Source: an uncultured Bacteroidota bacterium (GTDB lineage: Bacteria > Bacteroidota > Bacteroidia > Chitinophagales > Saprospiraceae). Taken from it: a stretch of DNA of 64,000 bases. The stretch lies in the NCBI GenBank assembly GCA_937872515.1, contig CALMSX010000082.1, positions 248,001-312,000 of the forward strand, given 5' to 3'. Positions 16,982 through 25,975 of this stretch are shown piece after piece. Position 1 is the stretch's first letter. Every line of letters begins with the position of its first letter. A program made the position numbers and the translations under genes. Under the pieces are notes generated by a model, which was not told the origin of the DNA, did no database searches, and was given only the letters and a program-made list of their open reading frames with translations.

Positions 16982-19084
16982 TTAATAACTTCCATAATAC
17001 CTTCTCAAAAACCATTCAGCAGATAAAAGGGCAATGATCAAAAAGAACAACCACTTAAAATGAATGATGGTTTTAGAATGGCTGGTTTGAAATAGGGTAG
17101 GCTTCAAATCGGGATTCCGAAGGATATCGTCTGCCAGCCTTTCAATTTGTTCTTTTGGATAAAGCGATCCGTTAAACTTTTTTGACAAAGCAGCCAAAAC
17201 ATCATGCCTTGCTGTTAAATCATAGGCTTCTAGTTGAAGAGCTTCAACCGAAAACTTTCCGTTAAATATCTGGGGTTGCCCCTTTGTGGTGGTATTTGCC
17301 TGAAAAGTATAATTGCCTGCAGGTAATTGTCCTATGTCTAAGAGATAATAGTTTCCAGTTTTGCTAAAGTTATATTTATACTCCTTTTTGTTTTCATCCC
17401 TTACAGCCATGAAGACTTCAGGTTCATTAAACATTTCATAGGCGTCGTTGAATAGCTGGGCATCAAAGACAATGTTTTCATTGTCCTTAAAGATCTGTTT
17501 GGGTAGATTTACTTTGAATTTGCGCTTGTCATCTTTTGCAGCCACTAGCTGAACCATTTTGTTGACTAATTCCTGACAAGCTTCGTTATTTTGATAACTT
17601 GCAAATTCTTGCATCTTCCATTTCCAAACTCCCTCTCCACATAGCACTCCCGTTTTTACTCCATTATTTTCGTGAAATGCCAACAAAGGGTAACGAGTAG
17701 GTATCTTTTTAATTTTTTGATGAAACAAGACCTGGCTGGTTGCAGCTCCTTCATAGGTACCAAATAGATTGACCAATGGTGGGAATTTCACCACCTTGGC
17801 TTTCAGATCTTCACTCAATGTAAACAAATCAAAGCCATTGGCCAGCGCTACTTCTGCGTCTTCATTTGACCTTGAATTGCCTTTAATTCTTAGCACATCC
17901 TGAACACCGTTCAATCGACTTTGATTGACCTGGGTACCGGCTACGTAAATCACAGGAATCTTTTTATTTTTTATAATTGCCAATTCTGCAGACCAATCAT
18001 GCTGGTCGGAAGGAAGATTGTGGGCAATGATTACATCAAAATCGGCTAAATTGGGTTTATCAACACCCATTATCGCGGTTTGTGATTTATAATTTTTGTG
18101 AGTGGAAATTAATTGTTGAAATGCAGCAAGATCTGGGTGGGCCGCATTTCCAATAATTAGTACATTCTGTCGACCATCTAAAACTTCCACATAAATATCT
18201 TTTTTGTTGTTGGCAGTAGAAACTTCTCCGGATAAGGGACTGACACTTACCGTATATTTAATGATTCCAATTTGATTGGCATCAACAACAAAATCTGCGG
18301 TAGTAAAAAAGGAGGCTTGTGAAATATTAATTTCTTTTTGAGCCAAAAGCTGTTTTCCTTTAGCATCAGTTCTTTCAAGTGAGAGTTTGGACTTTGCACC
18401 CTGACAAGATAAAGCAGAAATGTCAACCTGTATAGGAAATTGATCACCTAAATAGGCAATCCGGTTGCTAAGGACATTTTTCACTACCAAATCCTTGCGA
18501 ATACTGGTATCTCCCAGTGCAACTGTATACAGGGGAGCATTAAATTGTACAGGAGCATAGGCTGGATGCCCACCTTCGTTATAAATACCATCAGAAACCA
18601 TGACAATGGCACCAACATTTTGATCGGCATAGTTGTCGTAAATATATTGTACTGCCTGTGATAGGTTGCTAGATCCCAGAGCAATGTTGACTGAGGTGTC
18701 GGCCCTTACCTGGTCTGCAAATTCAAGTTGCGTTACCTGATATTTTGAAGAAAGTTTTGAACGAAGTGTTTCCAGATCATTGTTTAATTTAGTATTCTCT
18801 TCTTTGGAAACGCCTTGTTTTATGGATTGTGAAACATCCTTGGCAACTATAATTATGGGTTCTTTTTGTTCTTCTTTGATGCTTTTAATGATGGGGGCCA
18901 ATAACAACACACAGATGAAAAAAACAGAAGTGGCCCTGAATGCAGCCATGGCAGGTTTTACCCATTTGCCGGATTCTTCGAACTTCCGTTCTTTTACATA
19001 CAATATGTAAGCGTAGGCTGCCCCGGTAAGCATACAAAACAATATAAACCACCAAGGATAGGGTAGGCTAATGTGTTCGATCAC
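16982..19084 (-). CDS. membrane protein with von Willebrand A-like domain
   Basis: 700 residues. Two transmembrane helices at the start (about 10-30 and 48-66), a VWA-like domain with MIDAS start Asp83-x-Ser85-x-Ser87 (AKDVSQSI) and VMVSDGIYNEG later, a long beta-rich extracytoplasmic region, and one transmembrane helix at the end (WLFFLIIALLSAEWFL). This layout is common in Bacteroidota proteins near Bat/aerotolerance-like genes, but no MoxR ATPase is adjacent here. The role is unknown; a metal-dependent protein-binding scaffold at the inner membrane is the likely class. Its 3' end faces the hexosaminidase, 12 bases away. Confidence 0.8.
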   Translation of the reverse strand: MIEHISLPYPWWFILFCMLTGAAYAYILYVKERKFEESGKWVKPAMAAFRATSVFFICVLLLAPIIKSIKEEQKEPIIIVAKDVSQSIKQGVSKEENTKLNNDLETLRSKLSSKYQVTQLEFADQVRADTSVNIALGSSNLSQAVQYIYDNYADQNVGAIVMVSDGIYNEGGHPAYAPVQFNAPLYTVALGDTSIRKDLVVKNVLSNRIAYLGDQFPIQVDISALSCQGAKSKLSLERTDAKGKQLLAQKEINISQASFFTTADFVVDANQIGIIKYTVSVSPLSGEVSTANNKKDIYVEVLDGRQNVLIIGNAAHPDLAAFQQLISTHKNYKSQTAIMGVDKPNLADFDVIIAHNLPSDQHDWSAELAIIKNKKIPVIYVAGTQVNQSRLNGVQDVLRIKGNSRSNEDAEVALANGFDLFTLSEDLKAKVVKFPPLVNLFGTYEGAATSQVLFHQKIKKIPTRYPLLAFHENNGVKTGVLCGEGVWKWKMQEFASYQNNEACQELVNKMVQLVAAKDDKRKFKVNLPKQIFKDNENIVFDAQLFNDAYEMFNEPEVFMAVRDENKKEYKYNFSKTGNYYLLDIGQLPAGNYTFQANTTTKGQPQIFNGKFSVEALQLEAYDLTARHDVLAALSKKFNGSLYPKEQIERLADDILRNPDLKPTLFQTSHSKTIIHFKWLFFLIIALLSAEWFLRRYYGSY

Positions 19085-19164
19085 AAAATCTTAATTTAGA
19101 GTGCAAAGATCAAAAATTATTCGAATCTAAATTTATAAATATAAGCTAATTAAACATTTAACAA

Positions 19165-19172
19165 TACTTTTG
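19165..19172 (+). promoter_or_regulatory. -7 promoter element
   Basis: Perfect TACTTTTG (TAnnTTTG), 28 bases before the ATG at 19200. An in-frame TTG at 19170 is part of this element and should not be taken as a start codon. Confidence 0.5.
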
Positions 19173-19199
19173 CATTATGAGTTGTATACAAACGTTTAT

Positions 19200-20489
19200 A
19201 TGATAAAAATAATGAAGACAGGGTTATTTTGGATTATAGGATTTATGCTATTGGTAAATTCACTTTCTGCTTCTTATATCCTTCTTCCTATGGATTATAA
19301 AGCCCAAAAGAACCATTTAAAGGCATATGGAATGACCTATTGGGTTATTAATCAAGGTGTAGAAGCCTATTGGTTGCTCAACTACAGGGGAGGAAGTTTT
19401 GCTTTTTACCACACAACTGGTTTTGAAAAAGAGTGCAAAGTAAGGGGGGTAAGTTATGAAGTCATACCCGATGCAGAATTCATTAGGATAAGGGAACTAA
19501 TAGCTGATCCGGAAACCAATCAGGAAGCCATTAAGTTGGAAAAGGCCCCTAAAATTGCCGTTTACACCCCTGATTACAACGAAAAGGGAAGTAGAATTCA
19601 ACCTTGGGATGATGCAGTTACCCTGGTGCTTACCTACGCTGAAATTCCTTACGAAACTGTCTATGACAGGGCTGTTTTAGAGGGGAAACTAGCAGAATAC
19701 GACTGGTTGCACCTCCATCATGAGGATTTTACAGGCCAATACGGCAAGTTTTATGCGTCAAATGGTAGCCAACCCTGGTATAAAATAAATCAACAAAAGT
19801 CTGAAGAACAAGCCATTAGCATGGGTTACACCAAAGTTTCTCAAGTCAAGCTGGCTGTTGCCAAAAAGATTAAGGAATTTGTAGAAGGCGGTGGATTTAT
19901 GTTTGCAATGTGCTCAGCTACAGACACATATGATATAGCACTGGCTGCTGAAGGTCTGGATATTTGTGACAAAGTTTATGATGGCGACGGTTATGACATC
20001 AATGCTCAATCAAAATTGGATTATTCTAAAACCTTTGCTTTCAAGGATTTTGAATTGATTCTCAATCCTATGGTCTATGAACACTCTGATATTGACAACA
20101 AAGACAGAGGTATTGATGTTGAGGCGGACTATTTTAACCTTTTTGATTTTTCTGCAAAGTGGGATCCTATTCCCTCCATGCTATGTCAAAATCACACGCA
20201 AACCATTAAAGGCTTTATGGGCCAATCGACTTCATTTAAAAGAAGTTTGATCAAGAGTGAGGTACTTGTCATGGGCGAAACCAAGGCTGCAGGCGAGGCC
20301 AGATACCTTCATGGTACCTTTGGTTACGGCACATGGACCTTCTATGGGGGCCATGATCCGGAAGATTACCGACATTATGTAAATGACCCAGAAACAGACC
20401 TTAGTTTACACCCCAACAGTCCCGGTTATAGACTTATTCTCAACAATATACTTTTCCCGGCAGCAGAAAAAAAGAAACGTAAAACGTAA
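19200..20489 (+). CDS. secreted conserved protein of the family often labelled asparagine synthetase B (no AsnB domains seen)
   Basis: 429 residues with an N-terminal signal peptide (MKTGLFWIIGFMLLVNSLSA). Conserved blocks: ILLPMDYKAQKNHLKAYG, WLLNYRGGSF, DWLHLHHEDFTGQYGKFY, GGGFMFAMCSATDTYDIAL, DPIPSMLCQNHTQTIKGFMGQ and FYGGHDPEDYRH. I recall close relatives across Bacteroidota that carry the name asparagine synthetase B. I see neither an N-terminal Cys nucleophile for glutaminase activity nor the PP-loop SGGxDS of the synthetase, so that name is probably wrong. The CSATD and HHEDF patterns suggest a glutamine-amidotransferase-like (class I fold) or ThuA-like exported protein. Function unknown. 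Confidence 0.75.
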   Translation: MIKIMKTGLFWIIGFMLLVNSLSASYILLPMDYKAQKNHLKAYGMTYWVINQGVEAYWLLNYRGGSFAFYHTTGFEKECKVRGVSYEVIPDAEFIRIRELIADPETNQEAIKLEKAPKIAVYTPDYNEKGSRIQPWDDAVTLVLTYAEIPYETVYDRAVLEGKLAEYDWLHLHHEDFTGQYGKFYASNGSQPWYKINQQKSEEQAISMGYTKVSQVKLAVAKKIKEFVEGGGFMFAMCSATDTYDIALAAEGLDICDKVYDGDGYDINAQSKLDYSKTFAFKDFELILNPMVYEHSDIDNKDRGIDVEADYFNLFDFSAKWDPIPSMLCQNHTQTIKGFMGQSTSFKRSLIKSEVLVMGETKAAGEARYLHGTFGYGTWTFYGGHDPEDYRHYVNDPETDLSLHPNSPGYRLILNNILFPAAEKKKRKT

Positions 20490-20492
20490 ATT

Positions 20493-20891
20493 TTACTGTA
20501 CTTTTTGGGGTTCTCCCAAGGACCCTTCTTTGATGGTTTTTTCTGGTGATTCACCATCAGAGGATTTGCCAATTTTCATGAACTCGTCAATGACAATCTC
20601 CGTGATTTGCCTGGTTTGACCATTGGCTTCATAGCTTCTATACTGTATCGAACCATGCAAAGCAATGGTATTTCCTTTAAAAAGTTGGCTCGCCATGATT
20701 TCTGCTGTTTTCCCCCAAGCCACAAGGTTATGCCATTGCGTGTTTTTAATTAATTCCCCCTTTTGGTTTTTATAATATTCTGTTGTAGCGAGTGAAACTG
20801 TCGCCTTTTTCATGTTTGAACCAAAGGTGAGGATTTCCACATCTTTTCCCAAATTGCCTAATAAATGAACTGAATTTCTAATTGCTTTCAT
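20493..20891 (-). CDS. ssb: single-stranded DNA-binding protein paralogue lacking the acidic tip
   Basis: 132 residues. An OB-fold SSB core: IRNSVHLLGNLGKDVEI, SLATTEYYKNQKGE, TQWHNLVAWGKTAEI, LFKGNTIALHGSIQYRSYE. It binds single-stranded DNA as a tetramer. The tail is very short and ends in EPQKVQ; the acidic DDDIPF-type tip that recruits partner proteins is missing. In Bacteroidota a shorter second SSB of this kind often accompanies the main one, so this may not be the replication SSB. Start at the ATG on 20889-20891; a TTG four codons upstream is less likely. The gene is convergent with its left neighbour. Confidence 0.88.
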   Translation of the reverse strand: MKAIRNSVHLLGNLGKDVEILTFGSNMKKATVSLATTEYYKNQKGELIKNTQWHNLVAWGKTAEIMASQLFKGNTIALHGSIQYRSYEANGQTRQITEIVIDEFMKIGKSSDGESPEKTIKEGSLGEPQKVQ

Positions 20892-21006
20892 GCTTTTTTG
20901 CACAAATGTGTAGTCAATTATTCAGTGTATGGATTTATTAAATGTTTAAAAACGTTTTTATGCGATTAAGCACATTTATTTCCCTGGTTTCTCTGATTGG
21001 AAACTT

Positions 21007-21612
21007 TTATTTTTTGGGTGTTCCATAATTGAGTCGCTCATAAAGGGCATAAGCCAGAAGTAAGATTTTTTCTTCTTCATTTTCAAATACAAAATCACTA
21101 AACATTCGGTCCGTCAGAGCATTTCTTTCTCCAAACTGGATTGTGGCGTATGCATGACTTCCCATTTGAAGGATCCTCAGTTTTTTTCCAGTTTCGTTTA
21201 CCCACTTTCCGGCAGGTTTCAATTGCAAATTATAAAAGATACCCTTGGCATTCATTTTACCAACAGGGCTTTCATTGACAAATAGCTCTAAACTTCCGCC
21301 TGTAAATACAAAAGCCATTTCGTATTCGTGGGTGTAGATAACTGTAATTTTATCTCCCGTTTTTCCGATGGCTTTCTCAAATTTTGCCCCTATGGTTTCG
21401 TTAAAAACTGTAGTAAAAAATGTTGGCTTCGACCCGTATGCACGTTTTCCGAGATACCTGAAGGTAGAGATGTTTACAATCTCATCGTTTTCAAGGGGGA
21501 TCAGGTCTTTTCTAACAGCTTGGGTAAGCCTTCTCATCTCATTGATCTCTCTGTATAGTCTGTTTTTTTGATCTCCAAAGGATGCCAGATATCTCAGTAA
21601 TTTAATGATCAT
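21007..21612 (-). CDS. conserved hypothetical protein downstream of rpoD
   Basis: About 201 residues from the ATG at 21610-21612. The N-terminus is amphipathic and basic with a short coiled region (DQKNRLYREINEMRRLTQAV), followed by strand-rich sequence (ITVIYTHEYEMAFVFTGGSLELFVN). There is no signal peptide and no motif I recognise. It follows the sigma-factor gene by 90 bases on the same strand and has its own perfect -7 box, so it is probably an independent gene. Function unknown. Confidence 0.6.
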   Translation of the reverse strand: MIIKLLRYLASFGDQKNRLYREINEMRRLTQAVRKDLIPLENDEIVNISTFRYLGKRAYGSKPTFFTTVFNETIGAKFEKAIGKTGDKITVIYTHEYEMAFVFTGGSLELFVNESPVGKMNAKGIFYNLQLKPAGKWVNETGKKLRILQMGSHAYATIQFGERNALTDRMFSDFVFENEEEKILLLAYALYERLNYGTPKK

Positions 21613-21630
21613 TGATTTAAAAAATTCTTG

Positions 21631-21638
21631 CAAAAATA
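21631..21638 (-). promoter_or_regulatory. -7 promoter element
   Basis: Perfect TATTTTTG on the minus strand, 18 bases upstream of the ATG at 21612. An in-frame TTG at 21631-21633 overlaps it. Confidence 0.45.
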
Positions 21639-21702
21639 ACCAATTATTGGCATTCGTGTGGGGAAGGCTGTATAGATTATACCAATTGCCTTAATAATCA
21701 GA

Positions 21703-22572
21703 TCAATAACTCCTGCTTAAGTTGGGATTGTTGGCCAGTAAACTTTTTCTGAGTCGTCTTAAAGCCCTGTCTTTGATTTGCCTGACTCTTTCTCTGGTTA
21801 GGCCATACATTTCGCCCACTTCCTCCAAATTAAATGGCTTCGTCTGGTCAATGCCAAAATAAGCAGATAGAATTTGTATTTCTCTGGGAGAAAGAGCAGC
21901 CATTCCGTACTTAATCTCATCTCTGAGCGACTGTTCCATCAATTTAAGGTCGGGACTTTCTTCATCCCCATGGGTCATGGTGTCTACCATGGAAATAGAT
22001 CCTTCATCATCGGATAGGGGGGCATCTACGGAAAGGTGGTTGCCTGCACCTGAAAGCACAGTGGCCACGTCTTGTGGGGTCATATTGAGCAATTCAGCCA
22101 ATTCCTCTAAGGTAGGCTCTCTTTCAAACTCTTGGACAAAGGTCAAAAAAGCTTCATTGACTTTTGTGTACATATTCATTTTATGAAGCGGAATACGTAC
22201 CATTCGTGAATATTCTACAATGGCCTGGATAATGGATTGTCTGATCCACCACACAGCATAGGATATAAATTTAAAACCCTTTGATTCGTCAAATCTTTTA
22301 GCGGCTTTCATTAAACCGACGTTGCCTTCATTGATCAAATCGCTGAGGGATAAGCCGTGGTTCTGATATTGTTTGGCTACAGAAACGACAAATCGCAGGT
22401 TGGCCCTGGTAAGTGTGTCTAATGCATCGGTGTCTCCTTCTCTGATGCGCTTGGCCAGACTGGCTTCTTCTTCAGAGGTTAGTAAATCAATTTTTCCAAT
22501 GTCCGAGAGATATTTGTCCAATGCAACACTCTCCCTGGAAGTAATCTTATTGGTGATCTTCAGTTGTCTCAT
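21703..22572 (-). CDS. rpoD: principal RNA polymerase sigma factor (RpoD/SigA, short Bacteroidota type)
   Basis: 289 residues starting MRQLKITNKITS, the standard start of the Bacteroidota primary sigma factor, which lacks region 1.1. Region 1.2 (DIGKIDLLTSEEE), region 2 (NLRFVVSVAKQYQNHGLSLSDLINEGNVGLMKAA and the WWIRQSI helix), region 3 (EPTLEELAELL) and region 4 (LSPREIQILSAYFG, EVGEMYGLTRERVRQIKDRAL) are complete. It directs core polymerase to housekeeping promoters; in this phylum these have -33 TTG and -7 TAnnTTTG, which I find repeatedly in this window. I use the ATG at 22570-22572 rather than one 12 codons upstream. Confidence 0.96.
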   Translation of the reverse strand: MRQLKITNKITSRESVALDKYLSDIGKIDLLTSEEEASLAKRIREGDTDALDTLTRANLRFVVSVAKQYQNHGLSLSDLINEGNVGLMKAAKRFDESKGFKFISYAVWWIRQSIIQAIVEYSRMVRIPLHKMNMYTKVNEAFLTFVQEFEREPTLEELAELLNMTPQDVATVLSGAGNHLSVDAPLSDDEGSISMVDTMTHGDEESPDLKLMEQSLRDEIKYGMAALSPREIQILSAYFGIDQTKPFNLEEVGEMYGLTRERVRQIKDRALRRLRKSLLANNPNLSRSY

Positions 22573-22643
22573 GTGGTAGAAATGTTGTTCAATGTATATA
22601 GACAACAAAAAATGGTAAAAAGTTTCGTAGGTACTGAATTTGG

Positions 22644-23963
22644 CTAGCGGGCTAATGCTTTCTTATAGCCTGTCAGACATCTCTCTCTGGCATATTTATG
22701 GTCAACCAGTGGCTTAGGATAGGTTAAATCGTGAACCTCAGGAACCCATTTTGTGATGTATTTCATTTCCGGATCAAATTTTTCTGCCTGTGCCTGAGGG
22801 TTAAAAATCCTGAAGTAAGGTGCCGCATCTGTTCCGCAACCTGCCGCCCATTGCCAACCTCCGACATTGCTTGCCTGGTCATAATCGAGCAACTTTTCAG
22901 CAAAATAAGCTTCTCCCCAACGCCAGTCTATCAACAAGTGTTTGGTAAGAAAGCTGGCTACCACCATTCTGACGCGATTGTGCATATAGCCGGTACTATT
23001 TAGCTCTCTCATACCCGCATCAACCAAGGGATATCCCGTTTTTCCTTCTTTCCACTTTTCAAAATCAGTTGGATTATTTAACCACTCAATCCTATCATAT
23101 TCTTTGCGGAAAGCCTCATGAATCGTCGATGGAAAATGAAATAGGATCATGGCATAAAAATCTCTCCAAATAAGTTCATTCAAATAGGTTTGATTTAATT
23201 GCAATGCCTTCAAAGCTTTTTGCCTTATGCTGATAGTACCAAATCGATAATGCACCCCTAATTTACTGGTGCCGGCTATGGCAGGAAAATCTCTGGTTTT
23301 ATCGTAGTTAGCAATGAGTGATGACATCACTTTTGCAGTAGGAAATTCTATGTTGGAAGCTTTAAAACCTAGAGATTTTAATGAAGGAATTGGGTAAGAA
23401 GCTGGCCCTTTTTTATAGAAATTAGAAGTAAACTCTGCAGAGGGAAAAGTTTTGAAAGCAGGTGGTATTTTACCTCCTCCTTCACTCAGTCTGCTCATCC
23501 ATTTGTTCTTATAAGGAGTAAAAACTGTGTATGGTTTTCCATCGTCTTTGACTACCTCATTTCCTTCAAATATAAGGTGATCTTTGTATCCTTGCATTTT
23601 GATACCGCTCTTGCTCAATTGGTCTTTGATGCTGCCATCTCGCTGTAGGGCATAAGGTTCATAATCATGGTTGAAAAATACAGTGTCGATGTCATAAAGT
23701 TCAACCACCTCATTCCAACATTTTTGTGGACTTCCTTTTAATACATGGATATATGAATTTTCCTGGGCAAGCTCATCTTGTATTGCCAAAATTCGGGTGT
23801 GGATAAACTGAACCCTGGCATCATCTTCTGGCAATGACTCCAAAATGTGATCATCAAAAATAAATATGGCAATGACAGGTTTGCCTGAGGTGAGTGCTAC
23901 CCATAAGCCGTGATTGTCTTCCAATCTTAAATCTCGCCTGAACCAAAAAGCATTGACTTTCAT
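22644..23963 (-). CDS. phr: deoxyribodipyrimidine photolyase / cryptochrome family
   Basis: 439 residues. N-terminal antenna domain (VNAFWFRRDLRLEDNHGL), then the FAD-binding domain with LGVHYRFGTISIRQ, LIWRDFYAMILFHFP, GYPLVDAGMRELNSTGYMHNRVRM, and DYDQASNVGGWQWAAG. Overall this is the class I CPD photolyase pattern (the NRVRMVVASFL helix corresponds to that of bacterial CPD photolyases). It repairs cyclobutane pyrimidine dimers with blue light. It starts three bases after the bshC stop, so it is probably cotranscribed with that gene. Confidence 0.94.
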   Translation of the reverse strand: MKVNAFWFRRDLRLEDNHGLWVALTSGKPVIAIFIFDDHILESLPEDDARVQFIHTRILAIQDELAQENSYIHVLKGSPQKCWNEVVELYDIDTVFFNHDYEPYALQRDGSIKDQLSKSGIKMQGYKDHLIFEGNEVVKDDGKPYTVFTPYKNKWMSRLSEGGGKIPPAFKTFPSAEFTSNFYKKGPASYPIPSLKSLGFKASNIEFPTAKVMSSLIANYDKTRDFPAIAGTSKLGVHYRFGTISIRQKALKALQLNQTYLNELIWRDFYAMILFHFPSTIHEAFRKEYDRIEWLNNPTDFEKWKEGKTGYPLVDAGMRELNSTGYMHNRVRMVVASFLTKHLLIDWRWGEAYFAEKLLDYDQASNVGGWQWAAGCGTDAAPYFRIFNPQAQAEKFDPEMKYITKWVPEVHDLTYPKPLVDHKYARERCLTGYKKALAR

Positions 23964-23966
23964 ACA

Positions 23967-25559
23967 CTAATAATTCGTGATGACAATAAAATCGCTTTTC
24001 ATTGGATTACAGACTTCTTTCAGAATATCCATAAAAGTGGGGCCCAGGGTCAGATAAAATTGAATAAAATTATCATGTCTTTCCTGCAAGCCGTGATTAG
24101 GGAATAGTTTAGCCTTCAGATTTTTGAGTTGGTTCACAGAAGTTTCTTCATTTTTTTTCAGGGCTCTTTTTATTCTTTGTTCGATGTGCTCAACCACTTT
24201 AATCATTTTTACCTTTTCTGCTTCAACAAAGGACTCAAGTGATTTATCCGCCCCAAATGCCTTGGATTTAACGGACTTGAAGATGGCTTCAATCGCAGCA
24301 GCTTCTTCTTCTAGGGCAATATCAAAACTTGCTGCCTGCCTGATGTATTTGTCAACAAGGTTGTCTTCTTCCAGGAAAAGATCCTTCCAATGCAGATTGT
24401 GTTTTTCCAAAGAATTGACCTGAGCACTGCTAAGCCATAACAAAGAATCTCTTCTGATCAAGACCGGGAAAAAAACACCGAAATATTCGAATTGATCTTT
24501 TCTTTCCAACCAGTAAGCCAACTCTCCACCTCCGCCAATGTAGGCAAGATTTGGTAAGATTGCTTCTTCATACATGGGTCTGATGACCACATTCGGGCTG
24601 AAATTTTCAGGGTGTTCATCCAGAAGGGTTAGTAGTTCATCCTGTGTAAATCTCAAATCTGTGTTATTAACAGCATATCCGGTATCGGTAGTCAGAATCC
24701 TTTCCCTAAGGCCGTCTACCATATAAAACAGGTTGATCTCTCGGGCATGGGCCTGGTTTGAATAACCTAATTTTTCCCATTTTTCCTGGCATCTTTTGAT
24801 TATTTCTCCGGATGGGTGCTCTGTTAACTCTCGTTTCATTATGTGTTTGAAACCATGTTTCAATCGGGCATCATCCATATTCAAAACAAGTACCCCATAT
24901 TTACCAAAAAGTTGATTGACAAGTTTAAAAACAAAGTCATTGTACTTATTGGCTCCTTCCAATGAAGTGGATAGTAAATGTGACAATTCAGCTGCAAATG
25001 GGCTGTTACCAAATACGGCTTTCACTTCTTCTATTACATTGGCCAAACCTTCTAAATCATACCTGCCAACAGGACCTCCGGCTTCCTTTTTCCACTCATA
25101 ACTTTTTCCAAAAAGATGCAAATGGTTGACTTCCTGAAAATCGTGGTCTTCACTACCTGATATAAAAACAGGGATAAAATGATTTGCCGGAAACTTAAGG
25201 GATAACTCTTCTGCCAGATTGATAGCGGAAAAAATTTTGTAGATGTAATAGAGTGGGCCTGTGAGCAAAGAAGGTTGGTGAGCTGTAACTACTGTAAAAC
25301 AACTTTCATCTAAAAGTTTAGAAATGTTGTTCTGCTGTTCAGCACTGGCCGGCCAACTATTGTAGTGATCAGAGATTACAGTGGAAAGTAAAATCCTGTC
25401 AACTTTAAACCTGCTTCTGTCATTTATGGCCTGTTTAAAACCATCCCAATCAGGCATATATTGGAAAAAATCACGAAACTCTTCCGGATGGTTTCGATAT
25501 ATCTTGTCTCTCCGACTAAATGCTTTTACATCATCAAAATTAACCCTATTTACCTCCAT
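23967..25559 (-). CDS. bshC: bacillithiol biosynthesis cysteine-adding enzyme BshC
   Basis: 530 residues from the ATG at 25557-25559; a longer TTG start (25596-25598) is less likely. Typical features: TAHQPSLLTGPLYYIYKIFSAI, the corresponding SGSEDHDFQEVNHLHL, and a C-terminal coiled-coil region rich in Glu and Lys. BshC joins cysteine to glucosaminyl-malate in the last step of bacillithiol synthesis. It is in the same window as bshB1 (37023-37739), though 12 kb away; I do not see bshA. Cotranscription with the acylase, small membrane protein and photolyase is likely from the tight spacing. Confidence 0.9.
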   Translation of the reverse strand: MEVNRVNFDDVKAFSRRDKIYRNHPEEFRDFFQYMPDWDGFKQAINDRSRFKVDRILLSTVISDHYNSWPASAEQQNNISKLLDESCFTVVTAHQPSLLTGPLYYIYKIFSAINLAEELSLKFPANHFIPVFISGSEDHDFQEVNHLHLFGKSYEWKKEAGGPVGRYDLEGLANVIEEVKAVFGNSPFAAELSHLLSTSLEGANKYNDFVFKLVNQLFGKYGVLVLNMDDARLKHGFKHIMKRELTEHPSGEIIKRCQEKWEKLGYSNQAHAREINLFYMVDGLRERILTTDTGYAVNNTDLRFTQDELLTLLDEHPENFSPNVVIRPMYEEAILPNLAYIGGGGELAYWLERKDQFEYFGVFFPVLIRRDSLLWLSSAQVNSLEKHNLHWKDLFLEEDNLVDKYIRQAASFDIALEEEAAAIEAIFKSVKSKAFGADKSLESFVEAEKVKMIKVVEHIEQRIKRALKKNEETSVNQLKNLKAKLFPNHGLQERHDNFIQFYLTLGPTFMDILKEVCNPMKSDFIVITNY

Positions 25560-25617
25560 ATTGCTGTTTAAAACACGATAAGCCAAACATTCTCCCAACG
25601 ATAAAGTTTAGCCAATT

Positions 25618-25974
25618 TTAATTTTCACCGAATGGCAGATAGGTGCGGATCCATTTTCCTGAAGTTGCAGCAAGGCCACAAACCACCCCAATAACGAGGC
25701 CAGTAAGTGTAAAAACCAAAGAAGGTGCAATATTGCCAAGAATGGCTGAAACCAGGTCTGATGCCTTTTGAGGGGCCATCGTATTTCTAAACAAGGCAAT
25801 ACCCAACCAAATGGCCGTGCTGGATGAGGTGGCAATGGCAGCAGCTTTGACCTTACTTCCACTATAAAAAATAGAAATAAGCCCGACTCCCATAGGTATA
25901 CACCAGAACGGTAAAAATAAAGTTCCAACTCCAATAATAATAGCGATGGCAAGGCTATAGTAGGCGTCTTTCAT
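25618..25974 (-). CDS. small multi-helix membrane protein
   Basis: 118 residues, mostly hydrophobic, with three or four transmembrane helices (about 6-40 as two, 50-62, and 85-105) and a short polar tail. No family recognised. The gene sits one base after the acylase stop and 58 bases before the bshC start, so it should be part of the same transcript. The other reading frame over the same bases (25608-25952) is a shadow. Confidence 0.65.
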   Translation of the reverse strand: MKDAYYSLAIAIIIGVGTLFLPFWCIPMGVGLISIFYSGSKVKAAAIATSSSTAIWLGIALFRNTMAPQKASDLVSAILGNIAPSLVFTLTGLVIGVVCGLAATSGKWIRTYLPFGEN

Positions 25975-25975
25975 T

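Noticed and set aside
19170..19199. TTG extension of the secreted protein at 19200
   Set aside because: The TTG belongs to a perfect -7 box, so transcription starts after it.
19200..20489. Asparagine synthetase activity
   Set aside because: No N-terminal Cys nucleophile and no SGGxDS loop; the protein has a signal peptide.
25608..25952. Alternative frame over the small membrane protein
   Set aside because: The other frame starts one base after the acylase stop with an ATG and is the better fit; this one has no ATG at a sensible distance.
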